Below are positions 53,959 through 61,734 of a stretch of 64,000 bases of DNA, piece by piece. The DNA comes from CAZJBS01 sp964544475. GTDB lineage: Bacteria > CLD3 > SB21. A program made the position numbers and the translations under genes. The notes below the pieces were generated by a model, which ran no database searches, was not told where the DNA came from, and saw nothing but the letters and a program-made list of their open reading frames with translations. Within the stretch, counting starts at the first letter, position 1, and every line of letters starts with the position of its first letter. The DNA lies in assembly GCA_964544475.1 (NCBI GenBank), contig CAZJBS010000004.1:161936-225935 (forward strand), given 5' to 3'.

Positions 53959-54618
53959 ATGGGCAACTTGAAACCGGTCCTGGCCTTTTTGTCGGCTTTG
54001 AAGCGTCACAACAATCGACCGTGGTTTGCAAAACACAAGGAAGACTATGAATCGGCCAGGAGGATATTCGAAGACTTTATCTTCGAAGTGATTCAGAGAG
54101 TTCAGGAATTCGATGACACGATTGGACACCCGGAACCCAAGGACTGCATATTCCGCATCTACAAAGATGTGCGATTTTCCAAAGACAAGGCGCCGTACAA
54201 AACAAATTTTGGCGCCGTGATTGCCCAAGGCGGAAGAAAAACACAAAAAGCCTGCTATTATGTGCAAATCTCTCCTGGAGATCATATGCTGGGTGGAGGA
54301 ATTTACTTGCCTCCGCCAGATCAACTAAAGCGTTTGCGCGGACATGTCCTTGAACGAGCGGATGAGCTTCACAGGATATTGTCGGCAAAGGCCTTCCAAA
54401 GGTACTTCGGCGGAATGTGGGAAGAGGACAAACTTGTGCGGCCTCCAAAAGGCTTTGATGTCGACGATCCCAATATTGAATTGGCCAAACACAAACACTT
54501 TGTTGTCTCTCACAGCCTTAGCGACAAGGACGTGTTGAGCGGCGACATCGTCAAAAAGGTTGGAGACGGGTTCCGAATGATGAAGACGTTTAATCGCTTT
54601 CTGAACGAAGCCTTGTAG
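53959..54618 (+). CDS. DUF2461 (TIGR02453) protein
   Basis: The product has 219 residues. ATG 53959 (AAGGAG 6 bp upstream) gives MGNLKPVLAFLSALKRHNNR. The family blocks are RPWFAKHKEDYESARRIFEDF, CIFRIYKDVRFSKDKAPYKT and GGGIYLPPPDQLKRLR. DUF2461 has no known function. It follows ligD by 34 bp, and ada follows after 100 bp, so it sits in a DNA-repair group and a repair link is possible. Confidence 0.9.
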   Translation: MGNLKPVLAFLSALKRHNNRPWFAKHKEDYESARRIFEDFIFEVIQRVQEFDDTIGHPEPKDCIFRIYKDVRFSKDKAPYKTNFGAVIAQGGRKTQKACYYVQISPGDHMLGGGIYLPPPDQLKRLRGHVLERADELHRILSAKAFQRYFGGMWEEDKLVRPPKGFDVDDPNIELAKHKHFVVSHSLSDKDVLSGDIVKKVGDGFRMMKTFNRFLNEAL

Positions 54619-54718
54619 AGCCCAATGAATTCCGCTGTATGATACGCGACCGTCGAAGTTCGGAACATCCGCCGGCTGAAAAAAATTCCGTGTTCAAAAA
54701 TCGGTGGAGGTGAGCCGT

Positions 54719-55855
54719 GTGGATTTGTATATTGATGCCATGTTAGCGGCAAACACCACTCACCCTGTTCTTCCCTCCCGTCGTTTGATGGAACGAGCGC
54801 TTCTAAGCAAAGACGCCTCCTACGACGGTATTTTTTTTGCCGCCGTTAAGACAACGGGGATTTTTTGTCGACCATCGTGTCCGTGCAAGAAGCCCTATTT
54901 GAAAAACGTGGAATTCTATGCGTCGGCGCGCGAGGCCTTGTTTTCAGGATTCCGACCGTGTCGACGGTGTCGGCCAATGGAAACCAATGGTGAACATCCG
55001 GATTGGGTGCAATCGCTGCTGCGGCATATTGATGGCAATCCCGACTTGAAATTGAAAGACCACGAGATTCGGGACATGGGCATTCAACCCGAGAAGGCAC
55101 GAAGGTACTTCTTAAGAAACTTTGGGATGACGTTTCAAGCCTATTCCCGTGCAAGACGCCTTGGTACTTCCTTCCAAAAGATCAGAAAGGGAAATAAGTT
55201 GGACGATGTTATTCTCGAACACGGTTACGAATCCCACAGCGGATTCCGCGATGCTTTTTCGAAGATATTTGGTACGCCTCCCGGAAGAAGTGTGAATTCG
55301 GAGTGTGTAATCACCTCATGGATCGAAAGCCCATTGGGGCCTCTTGTCGCGGGGGCCACGTCCAAGGGCATATGTCTCCTTGAGTTCAGCGATCGACGAA
55401 TGCTCGAAGCACAAATCAAGACACTGAAAACCAGATTCAAGTGTGCCATTGTTCCGGGGTCAAATGAATGGCTGGAGATGGTGGCGATTGAATTGACGGA
55501 GTATTTTGCCGGAAGGCGCAAGCAATTCACCGTCCCTTTGATCTATCCTGGAGCGCCTTTTGAGGAACGCGTATGGAATGGTCTGTTGCGCATACCGTAT
55601 GGAGAAACACGTTCGTACGAAGCCTTGGCGACCGAAATAGGAGCGCCGAGAGCCCAACGTGCCGTAGGGCGCGCCAATGGTATGAATCGAATCGCGATTC
55701 TCATTCCATGTCACCGCGTTGTGAACAAAGATGGCAAACTGGGTGGATATGGAGGAGGACTGTGGCGGAAACAAAGGCTTCTCGATCTGGAGCGTGGAAA
55801 GTTTGATCTTCTAGTTGGAGCAGCAGCAGGAATTCCACCAGAGAGGTCTATTTGA
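54719..55855 (+). CDS. ada: Bifunctional Ada: DNA methyl-phosphotriester and O6-methylguanine methyltransferase / transcriptional activator
   Basis: Ada removes methyl groups from DNA and, once methylated, activates repair genes. GTG 54719 is chosen because GGAGG lies 8 bp upstream; ATG 54740 is an alternative. The 378-residue product has the N-terminal zinc site with Cys50, Cys54, Cys81 and Cys84 (FCRPSCPCKK and FRPCRRCRP; the first is the methyl acceptor). An AraC-type HTH (about 95-195) follows, then the MGMT domain with the acceptor PCHRV. All key residues are intact. It lies with ligD and DUF2461. Confidence 0.93.
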   Translation: MDLYIDAMLAANTTHPVLPSRRLMERALLSKDASYDGIFFAAVKTTGIFCRPSCPCKKPYLKNVEFYASAREALFSGFRPCRRCRPMETNGEHPDWVQSLLRHIDGNPDLKLKDHEIRDMGIQPEKARRYFLRNFGMTFQAYSRARRLGTSFQKIRKGNKLDDVILEHGYESHSGFRDAFSKIFGTPPGRSVNSECVITSWIESPLGPLVAGATSKGICLLEFSDRRMLEAQIKTLKTRFKCAIVPGSNEWLEMVAIELTEYFAGRRKQFTVPLIYPGAPFEERVWNGLLRIPYGETRSYEALATEIGAPRAQRAVGRANGMNRIAILIPCHRVVNKDGKLGGYGGGLWRKQRLLDLERGKFDLLVGAAAGIPPERSI

Positions 55856-55912
55856 TCAACCGAAAAAACAATCATTTAAGTATTATTCTCTGATGCTGAT
55901 CAAGAAAAAGTG

Positions 55913-55940
55913 TTGCATGGAAGTAAAGAAGAATTATATT
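55913..55940 (+). promoter_or_regulatory. Sigma70-type promoter of the TrmB-like regulator
   Basis: TTGCAT (55913-55918), a 16-bp spacer and TATATT (55935-55940) precede an expected start of transcription near 55947. That is only about 13 bp before the ATG at 55960, so the mRNA would have a very short leader and no Shine-Dalgarno. Confidence 0.5.
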
Positions 55941-55962
55941 CATAGTAGTCACAACTACTATG
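55941..55962. promoter_or_regulatory. 22-bp inverted-repeat operator overlapping the regulator's start codon
   Basis: CATAGTAGT (55941-55949) and ACTACTATG (55954-55962) are exact inverted copies with a 4-bp centre. The right arm ends in the ATG of the TrmB-like gene. It begins directly after the -10 hexamer, a classic place for repressor binding, and suggests autoregulation. Confidence 0.65.
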
Positions 55963-56817
55963 ATTGCTTCAAACAATATTCTTACCGAGCTTGGGTTCAC
56001 AGCCCTTGAGTCCGACATATATGTTTTTCTGTTGCGCGAGGTACGCGCCTCGGGGTATCGTATTGCCCATGGAATAAACAAACCTGTCGCCAACACTTAC
56101 AAAGCATTACAATCCCTTGCGCAGAAAGGCGCCGTGTTGTTCGAAGAGGGCGACAGCAAAATGTGCCGGCCTGTCCCTTTGGATGAACTCCTTGGGAAGA
56201 TCGATCGTGAATTCAAAGAACGCATCCGTATTGCGCGCGACACTTTGGCCAACGCCCAACCACAATTGTCCGATCAAAGAATCTATCAACTACAGACCCC
56301 TGAACAGGTGTTTGACAGGTGCCGGGCCATTCTGGATGCCGCCACGAGTGTCGTATTGGTCGATGCCTTCCCCAAGCCATTGGAAAACTTGCGTGATGAT
56401 TTGATCCGTACGACTTCGCGCGGCGTAACTACTGGAATCAAAGCCTATAAGGCCGCCGACATACCTGGAACGACGCTAGTCCACATTGCGAGCGGTGATG
56501 AGGTTCTTAACCGTTGGCCATGCCAGTGGCTCAACATGGTGGTCGATGGAAGAACATACGTCATGGCCCTCATGGATGCCCCGGGTCAATTGACTTTGCA
56601 TGCGGTTTGGTCGGAAAGCGCCTATCTGTCGTGGGTATATCACAGCGCGCTATCCAATGAAATACGGATGGCGGCGGTGAATTCGCTCCTATCTGGACCC
56701 GTATCCGTAGAGGATATACGAAAGGTCATTCGAGGGTTGGAACCCATCATGGCGCGCGACGCGCCCGGATACTACGCACTGCGGTCCCTGATAACACCAC
56801 GATCCATTCAAGAATGA
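55960..56817 (+). CDS. TrmB-like transcriptional regulator
   Basis: The 285-residue protein has an N-terminal winged helix typical of the TrmB/sugar-specific regulator group (LTELGFTALESDIYVFLLRE, then ANTYKALQSLAQKGAV). A short coiled coil follows (IDREFKERIRIARDTLA), then a C-terminal ligand-binding-like domain (about 120-285) starting YQLQTPEQVFDRCRAILDAA, related to the phospholipase-D-like effector domain of TrmB proteins. The ligand is unknown. It overlaps the aspartic-protease lipoprotein gene by 4 bp, so both are co-transcribed. Confidence 0.85.
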   Translation: MIASNNILTELGFTALESDIYVFLLREVRASGYRIAHGINKPVANTYKALQSLAQKGAVLFEEGDSKMCRPVPLDELLGKIDREFKERIRIARDTLANAQPQLSDQRIYQLQTPEQVFDRCRAILDAATSVVLVDAFPKPLENLRDDLIRTTSRGVTTGIKAYKAADIPGTTLVHIASGDEVLNRWPCQWLNMVVDGRTYVMALMDAPGQLTLHAVWSESAYLSWVYHSALSNEIRMAAVNSLLSGPVSVEDIRKVIRGLEPIMARDAPGYYALRSLITPRSIQE

Positions 56818-58055
56818 GACCCATGAACCCCAGACTATTCCAACGTATCCCACAGATGCTTGTCTTGTTCATCCTTGCCGGTTGTGCTTCCCAGCGTGTG
56901 GACGTCAAGCCGGAAAGCCAGCCTGGACAAATCCGTTACGCTTCGTACACGACCTTTTGGGATAATCTTACTCATCATCTTCGCACCGACACGCTGGCTG
57001 AAGAACACTTGGAATTCGCCGAAGCGATACGAATGGTGGAAGAAGGCCGCTATGCTGAGGCGACCGAATCATTAACCGGTGTTGTATCCTCTGCGGATTC
57101 CGCCATCGTATCAGCCGCGAAATCCCTTCGAGATGCGTTGCTTCTGCTCCAGCAACGATGGCAGGATCTGGCGGCGACTGGAGACTCCGTAATTGGATCG
57201 GCTCTGGCAATCAGCGAAAGAGAGAAATATTATTTTGAAGATTCTTCATTTGTTGTGCCGATGCCTTTGAGCGCCACCAAGTGTCCCATGATCGATGTGA
57301 CCATCAATGGCATTCGAAAGCGATTTTGGCTGGACACCGGCGCCGGAATGACTGTCCTTTCATCCGAAACGGCGGCCCAATGTGGTGTGATACCATTGTC
57401 TTTGAGCCAAGGAACGGCCGGTACCGCTACAACCAAGACGGTGGGTTTCCAACCGGCCTCAATTAGGCATATCGGCCTGGGCAAACTGACAATTCGGAAT
57501 CATCCTGCGCTTATTATTGACGCCAAAAATCTCCGATTCAAACTGTTTGGATTGTTCACACTTCTCAGGATCGATGGTATCATCGGCTGGAACGCCATTC
57601 AGCATCTCGACCTGACGCTGGATTACAGGAACAAAACATTGCGAGTTGCAAAGCCGACAGTGTCCACTCTTGTCAATCGAAACCTTATTTGGTTCAACTA
57701 CCCGATACTCCGTGTAAACGATGCCGCAGGCGTTGCGATGTTGTTTGGGATTGATACGGGCGCCAATCGAAGTTCAATAACTCGCAGTATACTGACCAAA
57801 CTACCGGATGCGATCTTTCGGGAGGAAGAGCGCTCGCTTGGTTCAGCGGGTGGAATGGAAAAGATCCGGAGTGTTCGTATGGACGAACTGAACCTTCATG
57901 CATCCGGGTACCGCTTCCGATTCAGCCAAATTCATTCCAATCCTGTCGGCGGGACTCTGTTTGTTAAAACGGACGGGACGCTAGGCTCCGATGCTTTTCA
58001 GAAAGGAAGAGTGCAGATCGATTTCACCAACGGGCTATTTCGATATGAGGAATGA
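56814..58055 (+). CDS. Lipoprotein with a duplicated retropepsin-like aspartic protease domain
   Basis: The 413-residue lipoprotein has a signal and lipobox (MLVLFILAGCASQ, Cys24). A helical spacer spans about 50-135. Two aspartic-protease lobes follow: WLDTGAGMTVLS with Asp174 and GIDTGANRSSIT with Asp314. Each lobe has the retropepsin DTGA active-site motif, so one chain could make the whole two-Asp catalytic centre. Each lobe also has a later hydrophobic-Gly element (IDGIIGWNAIQHLDLTL). It probably sits on the periplasmic side of a membrane. The start overlaps the TrmB-like stop (ATGA); ATG 56823 is an alternative. Confidence 0.85.
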   Translation: MRPMNPRLFQRIPQMLVLFILAGCASQRVDVKPESQPGQIRYASYTTFWDNLTHHLRTDTLAEEHLEFAEAIRMVEEGRYAEATESLTGVVSSADSAIVSAAKSLRDALLLLQQRWQDLAATGDSVIGSALAISEREKYYFEDSSFVVPMPLSATKCPMIDVTINGIRKRFWLDTGAGMTVLSSETAAQCGVIPLSLSQGTAGTATTKTVGFQPASIRHIGLGKLTIRNHPALIIDAKNLRFKLFGLFTLLRIDGIIGWNAIQHLDLTLDYRNKTLRVAKPTVSTLVNRNLIWFNYPILRVNDAAGVAMLFGIDTGANRSSITRSILTKLPDAIFREEERSLGSAGGMEKIRSVRMDELNLHASGYRFRFSQIHSNPVGGTLFVKTDGTLGSDAFQKGRVQIDFTNGLFRYEE

Positions 58056-58165
58056 AAGAAATTCCAGCGTCAGATCCAGCGAACGCCAGGCTCAATAACA
58101 GATCGTTGATTGTGGGTGGTTTTTTGACGAGATTCCTCTGCCCACCAACGAATCAGGAGAATACC

Positions 58166-59908
58166 ATGAAACGATTTGTTTTGATCGGCTTCTTTCTTCT
58201 GCAGAGTTCACCCTGCCTTCGTATTCACGCCCAATGGACCGGCGACACCACACAAAATAGCGGCATTGCCGTACTTTCTGGCGAACAGGCGTTGCCGAAG
58301 ACAGCGCTCACGTCCGATGGTGGTTGTTACATTTCCTGGTTTGACAATCGACATGGAGATTACGCCGTCTACTTGCAGAAATTAAACGCGTTGGGCATGC
58401 CTCAATGGACATCAAACGGCATGCTCATTAGCAATCACGCCCAGAATTCATCTCTCGTTGACTATGACCTGACGGTCGACCTGAGTGACAACGCGGTCGT
58501 TGTATTCACGGATATCCGAAGTGGAAATCTCAACCCCTACGCTTATAAGATCAGTCCGGCTGGGACTTTCTTGTGGGGGGCCGACGGAATTACTCTCACG
58601 GATTCAACGACATATTATCAACCCAATCCCAAAGTGGTTACGACATCGGATGGTGGAAGCGTTGTCCTCTGGATTTATGCGTCGACACCACGAAAAATTG
58701 CCATTCAGAAATATAACTCAATGGGCATTCCCCAATGGGGAGAGACGCCGTTGCGGTTATCGAGTGGGACTTCTGAGAATTATGACTGGCCATCCCTCGT
58801 GCCGTCGGATTCCGGGTCCGTCATACTGTTTTGGTGCGGCTACACGGGCACCTTCATCAGTCCATCAGGGTATAAGCTGTACACTCAGAAATTCTCCGCC
58901 AATGGGGCATCCGTCTGGAATGCAGATCGCGATACGGTTTACAACCTTGGGAGGGTCAGCGGATTCTATACGCCCCGAATATTTTCAGACGGTGTCAACG
59001 GAGCCGTGTTTTGTTGGAGAGACGATAGAAACAGTGACAATCTGCAGAGCGCATATGTTCAAAGATACAATGTGAACGGATTGGCACAATTTCCATTGAA
59101 TGGCGCTGAATGCTCAACGCTCGGCAGTAACAACCATTTTGATCCGATTGCTTCTTATGATGTCATTACTGGAACGACGTATGCTTTTTGGATGGAGGCG
59201 AATGCAGGACAGACCCTTGCTGGCGGTCTTTACGGACAACGGTTTTCTTCGAACGGCACAAGGCTCTGGGCAGAATCCGGCGCCACCATCAAGGCCATGG
59301 ACAATAATACGTTCTCAGGGCTTGCCGTATTTGCGCGACAGAACCAGGTCATTGTCCATTTCAACGAATCGCAGTTTGGATCAGCCAATAGCGTGATCAA
59401 GGCGGTTTCATTGGATTCGTCGGGAGGATTCCTTTGGTCGGGTCATATCCAGGTCGTGGGCGCATCGTCTGGAGAGAAAATCCATCTCAACAGCAAAGTG
59501 TCCGGCTCAGGCATGTCGATACTGTCATGGGGTGACCGGCGAGCAGACGGCGGGGACATCTATGCTCAAAACATTACGGTGGACGGCCTGTATGGCAATC
59601 TCGTGGTTATTGACGACTCCAGGGAACCGGCCCAGTTTGAACTAATCGGGAACTTCCCAAATCCATTCAACCCTTCCACAACGATTGCCTATATCTTGCC
59701 GAAAACAGGTTATGTTCGTCTGACCTTGTACAATACGTTGGGGCAACACGTGCGGACGCTATTCGACGGAATAGCCCATGAAGGCAAGAATGAGGCGGTC
59801 TGGGATGGCTTAGACGACCGAGGACGGGAAATGTCGTCAGGCATATACTTCTATCGACTTCAAATGGAGGGCTTGTCGATCTCCAAAAAACTGACTCTCA
59901 CCAAGTAG
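58166..59908 (+). CDS. Secreted protein with type IX C-terminal sorting domain
   Basis: The 580-residue product has a signal peptide (MKRFVLIGFFLLQSSPCLRI); ATG 58166 follows AGGAGAA. The body is a repetitive beta structure with recurring NALGMPQW / NSMGIPQWG / ANGASVWN units, like a beta-propeller. The last 80 residues, beginning NFPNPFNPSTTIAYILP and ending ISKKLTLTK, are a textbook type A sorting domain read by the type IX system. The export channel SprA is encoded in this window. Function on the surface is unknown. Confidence 0.92.
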   Translation: MKRFVLIGFFLLQSSPCLRIHAQWTGDTTQNSGIAVLSGEQALPKTALTSDGGCYISWFDNRHGDYAVYLQKLNALGMPQWTSNGMLISNHAQNSSLVDYDLTVDLSDNAVVVFTDIRSGNLNPYAYKISPAGTFLWGADGITLTDSTTYYQPNPKVVTTSDGGSVVLWIYASTPRKIAIQKYNSMGIPQWGETPLRLSSGTSENYDWPSLVPSDSGSVILFWCGYTGTFISPSGYKLYTQKFSANGASVWNADRDTVYNLGRVSGFYTPRIFSDGVNGAVFCWRDDRNSDNLQSAYVQRYNVNGLAQFPLNGAECSTLGSNNHFDPIASYDVITGTTYAFWMEANAGQTLAGGLYGQRFSSNGTRLWAESGATIKAMDNNTFSGLAVFARQNQVIVHFNESQFGSANSVIKAVSLDSSGGFLWSGHIQVVGASSGEKIHLNSKVSGSGMSILSWGDRRADGGDIYAQNITVDGLYGNLVVIDDSREPAQFELIGNFPNPFNPSTTIAYILPKTGYVRLTLYNTLGQHVRTLFDGIAHEGKNEAVWDGLDDRGREMSSGIYFYRLQMEGLSISKKLTLTK

Positions 59909-59930
59909 TGTTTCAACAAAGGAGGTTCGT

Positions 59931-60383
59931 ATGAGGAGCATCATTCCGGCGCTGTGGTTTTTCATTGCCCTGCCTGTTTGTCCAGCCCAGGAAGAGGATC
60001 CTTTGGTGTCATTTGTGCAGGGCAAGTATGAAGTCGTCGGACGCCGGGCCCTTTCGAGTGCAACGTACTCAGGTACAATCAGCGTGCATGCCCAATCTGA
60101 TGGAAAACTGGAAATCGTGCGCACGATACCTGGAGAGGCCCAAGTGACAGGCAGTGGGCGCATAGAGTCCGCTATGGACGGTGTGAAGGTCCTGAAAATC
60201 AGGTTTCGGCAGGAAAACATGATCTACGAAGGCGTCTTCATGATTCATAGTGATATGGACAACTATGGCAGGCTTTCCGGCTATGTTTTTCCGAAGGAAA
60301 AATACGATGGCAAGACGTTGAAACCTATCAAGCAAGTTGACAAGCCCGGCATTGAGGCGTGGTTTATTTTGCACGATAATTAA
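59931..60383 (+). CDS. Small exported protein of unknown function
   Basis: The product has 150 residues. AAAGGAGG precedes ATG 59931. A signal peptide (MRSIIPALWFFIALPVCPAQ) is followed by a compact, beta-rich domain (YEVVGRRALSSATYSGTISV, KLEIVRTIPGEAQVTGSGRI). I do not recognise the family. It follows the type IX cargo gene by 22 bp and may be co-transcribed with it. It has no sorting domain of its own. Confidence 0.75.
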   Translation: MRSIIPALWFFIALPVCPAQEEDPLVSFVQGKYEVVGRRALSSATYSGTISVHAQSDGKLEIVRTIPGEAQVTGSGRIESAMDGVKVLKIRFRQENMIYEGVFMIHSDMDNYGRLSGYVFPKEKYDGKTLKPIKQVDKPGIEAWFILHDN

Positions 60384-60386
60384 TTA

Positions 60387-60404
60387 TTTGTTTGCACATA
60401 CAAA
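60387..60404. promoter_or_regulatory. MarR-type operator upstream of the MarR gene
   Basis: TTTGTTTGCACATACAAA fits the palindrome TTTGTNTGNNCANACAAA. The same element, in inverted orientation, occurs upstream of the target gene at 60870-60887. It starts 3 bp after the previous stop codon, and its end lies 22 bp before the GTG start of the MarR gene. Confidence 0.75.
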
Positions 60405-60425
60405 TAAAATTTAGGATATTGTTCA

Positions 60426-60854
60426 GTGAAAAGCGGTGATAATCCATATTGCCAGTGTTTGTACTATTCTGCTAATGCCTTGGCCAGGTCGCTTACACGG
60501 ATGGCCGAGGATGCCTTTTCCAAGATCGGATTGGCTCCAACACAAGCATTCCTATTGATGTCTGCAAACAAAAATCCAGGTATTCAGCCATCAGAGTTGG
60601 CTTCCATTTTGATGTTGATGCCGTCGACGGTGACGAGGACCATTGAGAGGCTGGAGGATAAGGGTCTGGTCGAAAGAAAGTTCGAGGGAAAAACATCACA
60701 CATCTTTCCAACTTCGTCCGGACTGTCTCTGGACGGCCAATTGAATGAGGTTTGGAGTGACTTATATCGGCGTTATGTTCACGTTCTTGGCGAAGAAAAA
60801 TCCAAGACGTTGACGGCTATGTCGTATGCCGCAACACTGGCTTTAGAGAAATAA
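60426..60854 (+). CDS. MarR-family transcriptional regulator
   Basis: The 142-residue protein starts at GTG 60426. The winged helix (PSELASILMLMPSTVTRTIE, then LEDKGLVERKFEGKTSHIF) is typical of MarR. Two Cys near the N-terminus (PYCQCLYYS) could sense oxidants or electrophiles; this is only a possibility. The same palindrome flanks the gene on both sides, so it probably represses itself and the F420-type reductase homologue downstream. Confidence 0.88.
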   Translation: MKSGDNPYCQCLYYSANALARSLTRMAEDAFSKIGLAPTQAFLLMSANKNPGIQPSELASILMLMPSTVTRTIERLEDKGLVERKFEGKTSHIFPTSSGLSLDGQLNEVWSDLYRRYVHVLGEEKSKTLTAMSYAATLALEK

Positions 60855-60869
60855 TTTTTTCCGGTTTTA

Positions 60870-60887
60870 TTTGTATGCACAAACAAT
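60870..60887. promoter_or_regulatory. MarR-type operator upstream of the reductase gene
   Basis: TTTGTATGCACAAACAAT matches TTTGTNTGNNCANACAAA except for its last base, and is the inverted counterpart of the site at 60387. It lies 3 bp before the AGGAGG of the reductase gene (ATG 60901), well placed to block transcription or ribosome loading. Confidence 0.72.
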
Positions 60888-60900
60888 TAAAGGAGGATGT

Positions 60901-61554
60901 ATGAAGTCAAGGAAAGTAGGCATTATTGGATCGGGTCAGGTCGCCAAAGTATTGGCAGATGGATTCGTCAAACATGGTCATTCTGTCATGGTTGGCACCA
61001 GAGACAAAGACAAGGTATCAGAGTGGGCAAACGTCAAGAATACAAAGTTGCAGGTTGGTAGTTTTGCCCAATCTGCAGCATTTGGGGAGATTGTAGTGCT
61101 TGCCGTGAAAGGCACGGCGGCGTCGGATGCACTTCAGTTGGCTGACCCATCCAACCTTTCAGCCAAGACGATCATAGATGTCACGAATCCCATATCGGAA
61201 GAACCTCCAGTCAATGGCGTCCTGAAATTCTTCACTTCCATTAATGAATCGTTGATGGAGAGGCTCCAGAAACAAGTGCCAAAGGCCCATTTTGTAAAAG
61301 CATTCAGTTGTGTCGGCAATCCGCTGATGGTGAATCCCAGCATGGCTGAGGGCCAACCCACAATGTTCATTTGCGGGGACGACGACCAAGCCAAAAAGGA
61401 GGTCAATGAGATCCTGATTCAGTTCGGATGGGATTCGATGGATATGGGCAAAGTTGAAGCGGCCAGAGCCATCGAACCCCTGTGCATGTTATGGTGCATT
61501 CCGGGTTTTATTCAGAACTCTTGGACGCATGCATTCAAAATGCTCAGGAAATGA
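60901..61554 (+). CDS. NADPH-dependent F420 reductase-like NAD(P)-binding protein
   Basis: The 217-residue product begins KVGIIGSGQVAKVLADGF, a Rossmann GxGxxA-type nucleotide-binding motif, then HSVMVGTRDKDKVSEW. The family also shows VVLAVKGTAA and IIDVTNPI. The family (COG2085) includes F420-dependent NADP reductases and metalloreductase relatives; cofactor F420 use is not implied here. ATG 60901 has AGGAGG 4 bp upstream. Control by the upstream MarR protein through the shared operator suggests a detoxification or redox role. Confidence 0.87.
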   Translation: MKSRKVGIIGSGQVAKVLADGFVKHGHSVMVGTRDKDKVSEWANVKNTKLQVGSFAQSAAFGEIVVLAVKGTAASDALQLADPSNLSAKTIIDVTNPISEEPPVNGVLKFFTSINESLMERLQKQVPKAHFVKAFSCVGNPLMVNPSMAEGQPTMFICGDDDQAKKEVNEILIQFGWDSMDMGKVEAARAIEPLCMLWCIPGFIQNSWTHAFKMLRK

Positions 61555-61734
61555 CCTGAGCTTCTGGGCGAGTAGGGTTGGAGATTCCAGGCCTTATTTT
61601 TCGGCCCATCGCAGACAACGCGGCAATTACCAGACTGTGCGGCTACGCAACCGCACGCTTCCCTGAACCAAAAACAATTCAAAACCACGACTCTTCGACA
61701 GGAGAGAACAATAGAAAAATCGTCGTCCGACCGA

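Noticed and set aside
61620..61665. TGCGG/CCGCA hairpin between the convergent reductase and beta-helix genes
   Set aside because: It is a 5-bp stem with no T-tract; chance occurrence cannot be excluded.
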